Of a stretch of DNA of 64,000 nucleotides, positions 1-12,667 are shown piece after piece. Below the pieces are notes generated by a model. The model was not told where the DNA came from. It did not search any database and saw nothing but the letters and a program-made list of their open reading frames with translations. A program made the position numbers and the translations under genes. Origin of the DNA: Sclerodactyla briareus (taxonomy: Eukaryota > Echinodermata > Holothuroidea > Dendrochirotida > Sclerodactylidae); NCBI GenBank assembly GCA_026419785.1, contig JAODTK010005691.1, positions 1-64,000 on the forward strand. The letters run 5' to 3'. How positions within the stretch are numbered: the stretch's first letter is position 1; every line of letters starts with the position of its first letter.

Positions 1-229
1 GGTACTATACATAGTGTATATGTCGGAATACTCGTCCTGTCTTCGGGACATTAAAGTACGTAACCACCATAGGTAATTCCGCCTTCGTGTACTGGATGTT
101 TCAATTCGGAAACACGTCGTAGTGGTGTACCTACGTGCATGGAGATCGTATGAAACATACTTTTTGGTTTAGTGCTTTCGATTGATGTCCTCTTGTGTTT
201 ACCCTATTTTCGTATCATTACAGATTGGC

Positions 230-481
230 ATGGAATCACTATACGTCGTCCTATTCTGTTGGTTGGCAGTGAATAATTCCGTTTTTGGATGGATGTCCTC
301 GCCAGTTTCGTGGAATGGGGAAGGGTACAGGCAAGCGAACAGCGAAGGTACAGCATCGACAGTTAATGGTACAAGCGCGAACAGTGATGGTACAGGCAGC
401 GAAAGTTGCTCTAACTTCGTTGCCATTTTGTCCACTGACGGAAAGAAAGAGAGAGTGACTAGTAATTCCATGTTAGGTTAA
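230..481 (+). CDS. Possible small secreted-protein exon (unrecognised)
   Basis: An open frame from an ATG at 230 runs to a TAA at 479-481, 83 residues. Its first 20 or so residues (MESLYVVLFCWLAVNNSVFG) look like a signal peptide: a short start, a hydrophobic core, then small residues. The rest is Gly/Ser/Thr/Asn-rich, with a roughly 7-residue repeat starting with Gly-Thr and two NGT/NNS-type sequons. A splice-acceptor-like pyrimidine stretch ending in CAG at 221-223 lies just upstream, so this may be an internal or 3' exon. No family is recognised. The frame is short and could be chance; no promoter, donor site or poly(A) signal was identified to support it. Confidence 0.22.
   Translation: MESLYVVLFCWLAVNNSVFGWMSSPVSWNGEGYRQANSEGTASTVNGTSANSDGTGSESCSNFVAILSTDGKKERVTSNSMLG
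324..407. repeat. Short minisatellite, 21-23 bp unit
   Basis: Four diverged units begin with GGTACA at 324, 347, 368 and 389. The 21-base spacing of the later units keeps the reading frame of the possible small protein above, giving its Gly-Thr periodicity. Confidence 0.6.
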
Positions 482-2798
482 AGGTTGATTGTCGTCATCT
501 GTCGTGTTTGCCATGACGTCACGTGGTTGAGTTGGGTGCTTTAGTTGAAGTTGTCAGTGAAAACTATTGTGCGCCCATACTTCAGGGGGTACTTACTAAC
601 TGCTGAATAGTATACTTTCCAAAGTAATCAGGAATCAGTGTCATTTCAAAAGTCCATCGCGGGGAGATACCTGAAAACACAATGTGACGACATGCCTCTT
701 TAATTTGGACGTCTTACAATGACCGGCGTGATTGGCTGATTTCGTTGTATATGAGAATAAATTTGGCTCATTCTTACGACTAGCTTGAGAAGGCGTTAGA
801 GTCGCGTTCCACAGTTCCCATATACCGTGGTTGGAAATATGCGCATTAACAATCCCGACAACTGACACGGGTCCTTACATTTCTTCCTATTCCTACAATG
901 TCATTAAAAATAGCTATATCTTCTGACGATTTTCCGTGGTGACCGACCGCGATACCGCCTCCTTGTCGATTATGGTAATGTCTCGTGATTATCAGTGATA
1001 ATTCCGATAAACCGTAATGGACTGTGGATGAGTTTTCTCCGGTACTCATGCAAACGGACCGTCGACAATTCGGCAGGTGGCCGTGAGAGGATATGCCCCC
1101 TGAATATTTAAGATTGGGCCTATGTTCTACTCCCTCTCCCATAACATTTTCGGTAAAATTTTGTGATTCGGTCAGATCGTCTTGTTTTCTTCAGTAGAGG
1201 AATAAAGGCAGTCATGTCGTATTTAGACGGGGTGTGTTGTTTTTTATAAATGTGTAGGAAGGTTTACAGTAAACAACTTGATCCCACAGGATGGATGATG
1301 TTTAGTAGCATTTGCTTAGTCTTCAATCAGCACCGAAATCCCCCACCCCCCTCCCAGATGGATCACCCCGCAGTTCGATTTTTACGCCCAAAAAGTGACT
1401 CAGCTCATACCGTCAATATTTCTCCGATACGAGGTAGTGGCCGCCGCACTTTATCTAGTTGAAAATGATGATTGAAACATGTGACGCCTTCCTAAGGATG
1501 TTTTCGTGCGTTCCACACCCCGTGGTCTCTAAAAGGTGACAGGTGTAAATACTGCTAACAAAACTTTGTCACCTCCGTATTGTCGATACCACAAAGGCCA
1601 AGTTATATCACCATTGTCTATCCCTGTCAATGTGCAAAGCCCTTCTATTGAAGCCTAGTTATTCCACAAACACAGCAAAAAGCTCCCGCGACCTCTTTCT
1701 TAGGGTGAGTTTTGTTGTTATCAAAACTTCCTTTTCAGGGCTACATCAATTTACACCTGAACCGTCACGCTTCCAGGTCTCTCAACAGACTTTGTTATCT
1801 TAAACCCACATTTCACCGTCTTTATGTAACAAATTTCTAAACGAAAGAAGGTCATGGAATGCTGACGTCTCACATATGATGAAACATGAATACGAGGCTA
1901 TGTTTTGCCACTGGAAGCTAAATATTGAAGTAACGTGTGATTGACGTGCTGAGCCTTTCTGGACCAAAACATGCTGGTCGCGACAACTTTCCTCTGAGTA
2001 CAACGTTGGTCGTCATTCGTCCGGAGAATCTGCATTACTGCTCCTTTCAAACATTTTGCGAATGATAACATATGCTTCCTATATCCCTCACATTGGCCCA
2101 GCTTGGTCATTGTCGATTAGGAAGGGGGGTGGGTTGAGTGATATTTTTTTTCACGAAATCAAACTCAAGACATTCATTTTTTTTCAGCTTTCTTTTTCGA
2201 ACTTTGCGATAGGAAAGCCCCGAGTTTCGTACGGTCATGCTTCCTCATATAACGTACCCTTCTAATAGCATTCATCGTGCAGGGCGTAGATTTTTGTTCT
2301 GAAGGGGGTGGTGTGGGGGGTGCATTGTCTAGATGACCATCTGCGGAGCGCCATCAGTTGCGCGAAGCGTACAAGGAACTTTTAGCTTTTCATACCTCCC
2401 AGACGCCCGAAACCGGCACTTGAGGGTTTTTTTCAGTGTGTTTACTCAGCCTTGAATATATTCTACGATTTGTGGATTGTTTAAAAAATTGTTTGCAAGT
2501 CTTTGAAAGCTATGTAACATTGATCCGTTAAAATGACGCAGAACCCTAAATGTGTAAGACACATAACCTGTTATGATTAATGAGGGCAGCCTCACCGACG
2601 GGCAGTCCCAGGACCGGCAACTACATCCCATTAAGTGTGCCTGATAGGACGATCAAGTTAATTTGCGCATGGGCGTGTGATAGAGCCCGGTTTTAAAATC
2701 GTCCAACCCATTTCGTCTCGTCCTCCGGCCCGATCTAAATGTTTCGGCCAGTTAGAATGAAGTTCCGTTACACTGCCCGTACACTGCCCGTCTGCTGC
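482..2798. other. No recognised feature
   Basis: Only short chance reading frames are seen. At 2290-2400 a G-rich stretch is followed by the string GCGCGAAGCGT, which recurs near 63.83 kb and may be degraded repeat. No gene, RNA or clear element was recognised. Confidence 0.5.
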
Positions 2799-3199
2799 CT
2801 CGGGTCGGAATTCCTTAGATGCGTATGCTTATGTGGAAAATCGCCAATTTACGTGCACTAAGCGGGGGCTAGTGTTTGAGTATGTTCTATTTAGTTTGCA
2901 AAGATAGATTTCGGTTCCACCAAAATCTAAAAATTCATACATCAAGGCAAACCAACACCGAAAACGAAAAAACACATGTACAATGCGTATACGGATGCTA
3001 TCACTGCGAATGAATTCTGTGGAATACTTTCCTCAAACAGCCAGCAACGACAATATTCATGGGGTGCTGCCTTTTCGCATAGTCTTTTTGCAATACCGTT
3101 CTAGTGTTCGTCCTCTTCTTCACGAACATATCATCCCGTATGTATGCTATTTTCACATCGCCCGGATACGCCATCTGCATCTATGGAATCCCAGCCTAA
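2799..3199 (-). mobile_element. TIR element, family TIR-A, copy 1
   Basis: About 400 bp, bounded by imperfect inverted repeats. The left end reads TTCCTTAGATGCGTATGC; the right end reads as its reverse complement, with ATGGAATCCCAGCCTAA at 3183-3199. The interior matches, in reverse orientation, the copies at 4892 and 21097; a landmark is ACAATGCGTATACGGATGC near 2980. No transposase is encoded, so it is non-autonomous. The superfamily is not assigned because no target-site duplication could be read safely. Confidence 0.7.
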
Positions 3200-4891
3200 G
3201 ACCATATAATAATGTCCAGAATTATAACGGAGCGAAAGCAATTACTATTGTTATAACAACTGAACAATGACCCAGGCCGCGGCGCACATAACTACATGCA
3301 CGCATGGGCGGACGGCCCGCGAACATAGCGGTGACCAACATTTCTTGTCTCGTTTGTTCAAAGTTATCAGGTGAATAACTAATCAGATATTTCGTTGTAA
3401 TAAAAGTGAGAATTGGGCTAAATTATAATGAATATCATTGTCAAAAATAAATATTTGGACTGACAGAACTGGGAGGGATGTTTGTACAGGCCATCCGCCC
3501 CCTCCCCTACCTCAAAAGTGGGGGGGGTATACATCCCCGCATCCCCCCTCGATTACGCCCGTGCCTCGATGTTTGAAATCGATTTACAGTATTGGTCCCG
3601 CACGCATGGGCGTAGCCGTGGGGGAGGGGCAGAAGACGATAGCTCAATCGGGAACCTCGGAGGCTCAAAAACGGGAAAAAATGGAAAGTAGGAAAAACGA
3701 GAAGAAAAGTGAAATAATATAAAGATCCGGTGAGGCTGGTTACGCCACAGCTCGCACGTCCCCACTCACTCCTTCGTTGACTATTAGACTCTTTACCCTG
3801 CCACGCACTTTACCTATTGCTCACTATAGACCAGTGGGGCTGGCTGAAGGATACAACCAGGGTATCCCCCGACCATCTTAGACGGTGACAAATGGAAACG
3901 CTTATTAGGACTTGGAAGTTAACAACTCTCCACACCTGCTTATACACCCCAGCCTTGCTCCATTCAAGACAAACGCCATGGGATACGTTGTGCCCTCGTG
4001 AGCCCCACCCCTCACAGAGAATATGTGACGCACAACTGATCTGGCTGGCCATACTGCCATATCGTTCAGCCGAAAACAGGACATTGTCCAGTTTAGGCCG
4101 TTCGTGGTACGGTGAAACGATGATCACCTTAAAAGAGTTCAGCATAATTTACATAAGTGGCACGACTATCATCGTGGCTCGTTTCTTCACTCTTACTGAT
4201 AACTATCAGCATGTGGTTGTGTTTTTGTGTTATTACCACAGCCAACCCTACCTATATTTCTGGCAGGATACTATCAGACACTGTTCAATCCGTGCTTTGT
4301 GCTATTTACGTATTCCTCACTGCAGTCATCGTATGTTTCCTTCCCTGTCCGGGTGCAGCCAAATAAAAAATGGATAATATATTTCCCTGCATGTTGAATG
4401 GCGCACCATGCCCAAACTTAACCAACCAAACCAGACCTCTGACATGAACGGTGTCCGAAGCCTTTCTCCCTCCTGCAAAGTGTGCGGCTCATCGCCGTTA
4501 TGTTTAACTCCTGAGCAGCCCGGCGGGCTGCTTTGGAAGGAAGAACCTTTTTTGTGCGATGTGCGAAGGATCCTTCCATTGCAAGGATTTCAGTCAGAAT
4601 GATAATTGACTCTAAAGCTGAAAAGAACATCAATTAATTGAATCGATCAATTGACATCAATTAATTGACATAAAACTGATCGTGTGTAAGGGCTTTTATG
4701 CCCGCTTCTATATAGCCAATCAGAAAAATATGGAGCTACGCGCATAAACCAGCGATTTGTAGAAAACTTAGGACGGATTGATACTGAGGACTATTCCAGA
4801 ACGATTAACAATCCCTAAAACTGCAACTGTAGTCCTGAAGGAGTTAGTTACAATGTAACTTTGTTCGGTTAAGTAACATCAGTTACCTGAG
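3200..4891. other. Mostly unrecognised; degraded repeat near 3.6 kb
   Basis: At 3604-3720 the motif GGGCGTAGCCGTGGGGGAGG is followed by an A-rich GGGAAAAA-type tract. This resembles the reverse complement of 63840-63958 and the CAGTGGCGTA-type element ends listed elsewhere. At 4630-4673 there is a small AT palindromic cluster of CAATTAATTG units. A 161-codon frame at 3892-4377 shows no recognisable family and is not called. Confidence 0.4.
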
Positions 4892-5298
4892 TCAGGCTGG
4901 GATCCCATAGATGCGTATGCGTGTCCAGGCTGGATGTGAAAATCACATATTTACGAAAACGAACGTTTGTTTCAGAAGAGAAAACGCTGCAAGTTCATGC
5001 GAAAAAGACCATTACAATGCAGCAGTAAATGCATATGTTCGTTGATTGGCTTTTTAAGGAAGATATACTACATAGAATTCATTCGCGGTAATACGCATCC
5101 GTATACGCATTGGTACATGTGCTTGTTTTGCCTATTCAGTGTTAGTTTGCCTTAATTTATGATTTTGTTGACTCTGTCGAACCAATAGCTCTCTTTGCAA
5201 ACTAAATAGGACATATCAGACAGCCCCGTTCGTTCACGTAAATGGCGCGGACTTTACAGGCGTACCGACCAGCATACTCATAGGAAATCCCAGCCTAA
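4892..5298 (+). mobile_element. TIR element, family TIR-A, copy 2 (best preserved)
   Basis: About 407 bp. The left end TCAGGCTGGGATCCCATAG at 4892 is mirrored by the right end, whose reverse complement begins TTAGGCTGGGATTTCC at 5298. The similarity continues inward for roughly 65 bp (the TTACG and ACGTAAA blocks pair). The interior shares long landmarks with copy 3, including GCATTGGTACA and TTGCAAACTAAATAGG. It has no coding capacity and is therefore a non-autonomous DNA-transposon derivative. Confidence 0.75.
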
Positions 5299-6180
5299 CG
5301 GGCCTAACAGAGAGGGACTAAGATAAATTTTGTGTATTGGATTAGCCAGCGAGCGAATGTCAGAGAAAACAGTTTCACGGCAGCACATGGTGCTGCACAC
5401 ATTCTCTGATGTTATAGTGTCACTTTAAATCCTTATGAAGGCTGAAAGGTCGCAATGTTTGGACAAGGACTAATGCTGGTTCTAATTATTTTTAAATCAT
5501 GTTTGAATTTCGTCTCCAAGACGTTAATACTAACTGATGATATCACCATGGGGTCCAGTTTATTCTATCCTAACGAGGTCGGTCATGTGTGTAGGCCCCC
5601 ATATATCAGAAGTGTGGAGGGGAATAACAATGTTCCTCTATTTACAAAGCATCTGCACCACGTGATAATCTGAACATAAATTACAGTTAATAAAATCATG
5701 ACATCAATTCTCCATGTTTCCACGAGCGAAAATCAACATTGGGTCCGCGAGCTCGACATTCCTTTTCGCTGGATGGGTATAAACGGGAATGTTCATGAAG
5801 CTATAATCTATTTGTTGGTTAACAGCTTATTTGTTGATGGATGGATAAATGGATGAATGGAGAAGGCCAACCTTCGCTCGCAGGCAGCGATCAGGAGGTT
5901 GCATTAGAGATGAGCGGCACGTCGTCCGAGATAATTAATTATAAGTGGAAATTCCCTGTTACTTCTAGATATTACTAAACAACTGACGATTGTCAGACTA
6001 AACAGCCATGTCAAATCACGAAAACACAAAAATATGCCAGTGCTAACGGTGCACGAAACGACACCCGGTCGTGTGATGTCTTCTCAGAATACCGCAGTGA
6101 CCCCTGTGACCAGACTCTCGCAGAGGACATGACTATCCATCACAGGATTGATCTTTGGATTATCACCGGTTTGGGCATCC
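5299..6180. other. No recognised feature
   Basis: AT-leaning intergenic sequence. A short GATGGATGGATAAATGGATGAATGG stretch near 5835 is a simple-repeat remnant. No gene recognised. Confidence 0.5.
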
Positions 6181-6234
6181 GATAATAATAATAATAATAA
6201 TAATATAATAATAATATAATAATAATAATAACAA
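6181..6234. repeat. (AAT)n microsatellite
   Basis: Interrupted AATAAT repeats, directly abutting the dispersed repeat that starts at 6232. Confidence 0.9.
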
Positions 6235-7062
6235 GAGGGCAATCTCCGGAGTTGCGATCTCATCGGCAAATGTGGAACTATCCATTTGTTTCAACTTGCT
6301 ACCTTTCGATTGAACAAAATTATCAAAATAGTCGAACACTGCATTTCCCCAAAAATAGTCATATTCAGGGAATTTTTCAGTTATTTACAGCCTAAATGTT
6401 GAGAAACCCTTTGTTTTGTTACTTTGTACCTTCTTCTGAAATTTGAAGTCATTCAGTCCTCCCAATCTCTGAATATACAAAACTGAACAGATTTGAGAAA
6501 TTCCCAACTGGCCCAACATCAATTTTTCCCCCCTAAAATTGGCATTTTTGGTTTTTTTGGGCTGATTGCATGCGAAAAGTTGTTATTTGTGCCTTTTTAC
6601 ATTGCTACAAAGTTTGAAATTATTCAGCCATTGGAATAAGGGAATATCTTGAAAAATAGTGAAAGGCTTGTAAAAATGAGAAATTGCCCCAAAATGTGTC
6701 TTTTTGCCTCCTAAATTCCCCAATTCTGATAGTTTCCGTCTAATTTGGAGAGCAATTATGTGTTTAGTGACTGTTCAAGGCGTGTGCAAAATTTCACTCT
6801 GTTCAGCCACTCCAAAATGGAGATATTTGCGAAAAAACCATCAAAAAATCAACTGACTGACACCGCAACGCACACACACACACACCAACACACACAAACG
6901 GACACTTCTGCAAGTGCACCTCATTTCCGGATCACCCGGCACCCTTGGGTACCCACCAATGGTACCCCTCAGTGGATAATTCCAAACTACCACTATGGTT
7001 ACCATAGCAACCGTTGCTATGGCAACCAGAGGAAACAGGGACTATAGGTGAGATGGCAAAGT
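6232..7062 (+). repeat. Dispersed repeat family A, copy 1
   Basis: About 830 bp, alignable by eye along its length to 19438-20272. Shared landmarks in order: GAGGGCAATC, ATCGGC, GAAACCCTT, GGGCTGATTGCATG, CACATTGCTA/ACATTGCTA, GAAATTATTCAGC, a CACACA tract, GGGTACCC, and GCTATGGCAACCAG near the end. The last part is rich in the palindromic pair GGTTACC/GGTTGCTATGG. No intact protein is recognised; it may be the 3' part of an unknown element. Confidence 0.75.
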
Positions 7063-7097
7063 GACTACAATATCTCGTCCGGCCCTTCGGGACCGTT

Positions 7098-7194
7098 CAG
7101 AGTAAGAAAAGAATATAATAATACTAATAATAATAATCATAATAATTAATAATAATATAATAATAATATAATAATAAGAATAATAATAATAATT
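7098..7194. repeat. (AAT)n microsatellite, interrupted
   Basis: AATAAT units with single-base interruptions, lying about 40 bp beyond repeat family A copy 1. That copy is therefore flanked by AAT repeats on both sides. Confidence 0.85.
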
Positions 7195-8999
7195 CAATAT
7201 TTGAGCTGCCACATTTAGCGTTCGCTACTATGTAGTAGTAGTCATTGGACTCAAACAATCGATGAAGATAACACAAAAACGAAAAGAGTTCGGAACTCCA
7301 AGTTTAAATTATGGGGTTATCAACACGCTCTTCGTCATCTATGCTATGGTTTCGAAGGAATCCGATGTAACCTAAAAAATGTGAGTTTTCACTTTAAAGC
7401 TTAACATTTTACTGTAGCGATTACAATGACCGAATTCTGGGTAGGGGAACGAAACATAACTGAGAAAAGGATACCTGTCACTGTCTGGGGATTCAACTCC
7501 TGCTTCCCGGCGGGTGCCTCAACCAGTTAACTATACTAGACCAACAGTTTTCAGCGCGGCATTGGAGGTGCAAAGGTTGGGAAGCCGGGTAGCTTTTGAG
7601 CTTGAGGTGTGCAGGGTGTCTCACAAAGAATGTGGGCATGGGTCACGACGACGGAGCCTGGTCGCTTGTTCTTGTAGGGTCTTGATTGAATTAAGGTGAA
7701 TTTCTTCATTAGATTAGTTTAAACTCTAACAGAATGTTATTACGTATCATCTCTTGTGATGTGGACAGGGGTGTTATTCTACACATCAATAAAATTATTA
7801 TTGTTGAATATCATGTACTAATGATCACCAAGTAACAAGAGCTAGGAGTGAATGGAAACTGATTAGAATCGTGCGAAACGTAATTAAGAAAACATTAATA
7901 GGTCCCCCCCCCCCCCCCCCCATCGGCAATAGATCGGGTAATTGTAGGGTTCATCCTTCCGCCAGAACTATCCAACTCGCTGACCGGTCTGAACAATGAA
8001 CAGAAAAAAATATATGAAAAAGAAGGAAAGGAACGTAAGAACTACTGATGTTAATTATACGAATGAAAAGGAACGCAAGGGCTCGGTTTCTGTATATGCT
8101 TTAATAAACCGTTCACGAGTTCTTCTCTGCAACGATAGGTAGGCCAGATCAACAGAATAAATTATTCGGACTCATAATTCACAGTGATGAGTCGATTGTT
8201 TTGCGGAGCAAGTCAAACAGTATTTCTTTGTCTGTGAAGACCTGCGAGCATATAAAATCAACCCACGGTGCGCTGCAAAGACCTTCCGAATCAAAATATA
8301 CAAGGGATGGATCCGGATGCGTTTATTGAAGTAATCCCCGGGAACTGGAAAAAAACAAACATTGACAAACAAGAAGATGGGTGGCATAGTCTGGAGGGTG
8401 GGAATATTCTCCCCGAGCTTTACCTATCGTAGCCTTGGCGTATATGTCATCTTTATTTCGCGCTGTATTGTTTTTGACGAATCTCGAAATAACGGCCGCC
8501 AAAAATTTAAACACTCCGGCAGCGCGACCTTCAACAATTTATCGCCTCGTTGTGTGTAGCTACTTATACTCCGGAACACGTTGTTTCGAATACTGAACGT
8601 CGCGATAGCTTTCCAGTTGATTGCAGTTGACTTCCGCAATATATGTTGATTGCATATAGTAGGTTTAACGTTCAATTAATGCGACTTACTTGCTCTTTGC
8701 GGCAGTCACGGAGTACCACAAACCGAACGACAGGTGTGACAACTGCACTATAGTTTCCCTGAATAAGGACAAGTGGGCCTACAAACCAGGAGCGGCACCA
8801 GGAATGGTTTGGAGGTAGGGGGGGGGGCGGGTACTGACAGGAAGGGAATCATGTCAGGTCCCGACAAGCGGACCCCATCCTATACCTCAAACCACAACAT
8901 TTGGCCAATTAATTTTCCTTTTTTCATTTTTAAATGAAACTTATCAGTGTCAAACGACGGAATTCATCTGGATTTTTTTTAAGTGTTCGTCAGGGTATG
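7195..8999. other. No recognised gene; C18 and G-rich tracts
   Basis: Contains an 18-base C run at 7904-7921 and a G-rich run near 8817-8829. Overlapping short frames on both strands at 8172-8675 show no known motif. Confidence 0.5.
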
Positions 9000-9237
<238 letters not shown>

Positions 9238-10485
9238 CTGACATGATTGCACGAAATCCCCAAGGAATAAAATCGCTATTCTTGAGTTGTTTGAGGTTTC
9301 GTGGTTTCCTTCATGTGATGTTGGGAGTATGTAGGGATTGACTGGGATTATTGACTCGGATTATTAGATTAGCCTATCCGGTCAGGACCTGACATTGATG
9401 GACTTTTCCAAGATGATTTGCCAACACCAAAGCTGCCAGGAATGCCTATTTCCGGACATACATCTGAGCATCACGGAGGCCCCAATCAACATATGGTGAG
9501 GTTGGTTGTTAGCCAATTACAGAAGAACTCGTCACCATAACGACAAAACAGGGCCAACGACACACTGATACATGCACAGTGTGGAATTAATGTGTAAATT
9601 TTGAGAGGAAACAAAGAATATGTCAAAGTTGTAGTTGTGGCATGTGAGAATCTTTTTGAGATTGCATGATATGATGCTCTTCGATCTTGCTAACACACAT
9701 GGACAAACATCAAAAGTCTCTATAACTCTGTAACGAAAGTCGTATGAACGTCGGGTTTTCCAATGATGCATTCAGTTTTTTTTCTCATTTACTAGCCTTT
9801 CCTTAACACTTTCCTTGCACTTGTCTCCAACTTATAGGTGTTTCATGCTTCGGTTAAAGGGAGGGGGGGGGGGGGGTTCACGCCTCAATTTCTAATCTTG
9901 TGGTTTGTTTGACCTTCGGCGCCCAATGTTTCCATCCAGCTAACGGGGGGGGGGGTTACTGGATTACTCTTTACTCTCATTATTACTCTTATTCTTTTTT
10001 CACTCTTTCCTAATTCGCTCATCCAGAGCATGATCTGATGACCCAGTCCTGCAGTATCGTCCATCTGTATTAGCAGTATTATGGCCCGACCCTGGGCCAC
10101 CCACGACCAAAGAGTTGGGGTCGATCCTATATGCTCGATATGTAGGTATACAGATGTATGTAACTCTTGGTCGAACGGGGCCCTGCATGTATCGAACCCC
10201 GGAAGTCTCAACTGTAACAGTAGACTTTACTTTATCACCATACAACCAGGTAGATCAGCTTGAAGGGGGTTGAGAAGAGTGAGACAAGTTATCAACCTTT
10301 CTCACCATTATGTAATAAATTTCTTCAGTCATATACCTGCCTGTTGCATATATAGCTGTATATGATGAGGCATAAAAAGGCATCTTCGATGAGTGGTCAT
10401 CACAGTTGCCAGACAGGGACATTGGAAATGTTTCAGTGACTTGTGTTCATCTGTAAGTACGAATGAATAAATACCAAATAGGAAG
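9238..10485. other. No recognised gene; G-rich tracts
   Basis: G runs lie near 9864-9876 and 9946-9955. Around 10110-10215 the minus strand carries a GGGGTTCGATAC string that resembles a pol III B box, but no paired arms were found. Nothing else recognised. Confidence 0.45.
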
Positions 10486-10760
10486 GAATAAGCCAGTTCG
10501 TAGTTGTAAGTGCGCATTCTCACCAACTGGGGGGGAACAGTTCAGGTGGAATGACAGATCCCCTCCATAGCAATTCGTTCGGCTTATCCACACTATTTTA
10601 AATTGTAACCAATTCATCCCATGTTTCCGGATTTATTGTTGATAAGTATGGGGGGTGTCTGCAAAGTTTTTGTATTGGCAGGATTTGTAATTCTCGCCAG
10701 ACATGCCAAAGGGTTTCGAAAGATCGTTCTGCACACTGTACGTTTACCGTCGAACTGTCG
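10486..10760 (+). repeat. Dispersed repeat family B, copy 1
   Basis: Matches 61862-62136 in the same orientation. Shared strings include GTTGTAAGTGCGCAT, CAACCAATTCATCCCATG-like sequence, TTGTTGATAAGTAT, and TTTCGAAAGATCGTTCTGC followed by ACACTGTACGT. No coding potential recognised; the type of element is unknown. Confidence 0.75.
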
Positions 10761-12073
10761 TCGTTCCCTCATGACCTTTGACACAAATCATTATCATCTC
10801 ATTAAACTGTCACTCTGAACTGGTTATTGTTAATCTGTACAAAAGAATAACTAATTCGAATGAACGAATCATCCAATCGTAGTAACGACCGAGCTGTTAA
10901 GTCGATCGTACAGGCTTGTCTCAGTGGCTTTTTAAAAAAAAAAAAAAAAAAAAAAAATCATTTTTGATGATGAGCAAAAGGGAAAAACGCAAATTTCATG
11001 TCACGCCATAATCCTCTTCAGCATTTATTACTTCAAAATTATTTACAAAGAACACCTGTTATACGACAAAATAAGGCACAGCGGTTCACCCTAATTTTGG
11101 TCTATTAAATTATAACTTTATAAAAACAGTCACTATTTGTTCCAGAATATTGACCAAATACTTGAACATTTGAATACAATGATTTTGATATTAAGTACAA
11201 AGAGTAGATTTCAAACAAAAATATACATGGCAAAGTACTTCTGGATTAAGCTTAGTGCTGGAATATATATAGATATAGGCGCAACCGGGAGATATAAAAC
11301 GTAGGACTATCCTGCAGACAAACATGATTTATTCTCGTCGATAAAAAAAAAAAAAAAAAAAAAATATCCGTGTTAATCCTGTGATGATGCAGTAAATAGT
11401 ATATCCCATTCAGCGCCAGTTCTAAACAAATACTCAACTGCCTGACTGCGCTGAACAGAGACAAATTCAACTCTGATTAACAAACCTAAATGAAGATAGA
11501 GTTGTAGAGGGTTTAGAGCGAGATTTGAAGGTAGTAAAATTCGATATGCTACGCGTATGGATGGCAGCGGCAGAGAGTTCCAAGTATTAGGGCTACATTA
11601 TAGAATTTGAACAGTTGGACCTCCAAATGCCTCAGAAAGAGAATACTACAGTCAGATAGTATGACAAGCACCGCTCTACCGTGTTAACTCAGTAGACAGG
11701 TGGACCCAAGTTGGGTACTCCCAACAAGGTGTTCCCTAAACAGAAGTATTTCTAATCGAGACAGGCCAGGTCGAGACCGAGACCTGTCTCAAACCGTCAC
11801 CCTCTACACTGTACGTATAGCAGTCTCGGTATGAGAGTGAGACCGGCAAATGAGAGAGGAAAACCAGTTTTATGCATTCTCCATTAGGTATTTTCGTGAT
11901 TTGCGGTTCGTATGTATACAAGCCTACTGTTTCGTTTTGTATTATATTGTAGGCCCTGCGTTTATGCGTTCAGCATTTTTTTTTTTTTTCAGAGCCTTGA
12001 GATTCGTAAAAGCGCTATTAAGCATTTCATATTGTTCTTTTGTTCTGTTTTACATATTTTGTTGAGTCTAAGG
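10761..12073. other. No recognised gene; two poly(A) runs
   Basis: A24 at 10934-10957 and A22 at 11343-11364 could be retroposon tails, but no recognisable body precedes them. A GAGACAGG...CCTGTCTC inverted repeat lies at 11758-11790. Confidence 0.5.
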
Positions 12074-12667
12074 TTAAGGGTCCTCCAATCGGGAAATTAC
12101 TGTTCAGAAGTGTTTATTTACTTTTAGCAGAACACTGCGTGGGTGCCGTACACTAAACACGGGCGTCAGTCGCACACGTGATTATTAGGCTGATTGGATA
12201 ATAGAATGGAAACAGCTCGATTAGATATAGTTTTCAAGATATCACTGAGAATATTTCACAACAATCGTCCCGTCCGTCCATACCGCATCCCTAAGAGATT
12301 GGGCGGTTTCATTATGATACCGGACAATGAATAAGAGGAATACCACTCATCACACTTCTATCAGGTGTTTCCTGATTGGCTGCTTATACTGCATCTAAAC
12401 CGCTTATTTCTCTTTTTTCTATCTTTCATTCTTTGTTAGGTTATGAGGAATTAGGATTAGCCAACGCGGGGAATTACTGTTCCAGAGGTTTTTTTTTTTA
12501 ATACTTTTATCAAGAAAATAACCCGATCATTAAAACACTGTACACTAAACATAGATGGCAATCACTAGCGCACCTAGCTGTTCATTAAGCTGATGGATAA
12601 TGAATGGAGATGGGCTCGATTACCTTTAGTCTTCAAGATATCACCGAGAATATTTCACAATCTTTGT
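12074..12667. repeat. Local direct duplication, period about 380 bp
   Basis: A segment at 12074-12265 recurs at 12440-12660. Shared strings include GGGAAATTACTGTTC/GGGGAATTACTGTTCC, CACTGTACACTAAACA-like sequence, GCTGAT(T)GGATAAT, and TTCAAGATATCAC followed by GAGAATATTTCACAA. The copies differ by many small changes, so the duplication is not recent. Confidence 0.75.

Noticed and set aside
3892..4377. 161-codon plus-strand frame
   Set aside because: No recognisable motif, competing frame on the minus strand, and no codon pattern or splice context to support it.
10110..10215. Possible tRNA or SINE on the minus strand (GGTTCGA string)
   Set aside because: No T-stem or acceptor pairing around the B-box-like string.
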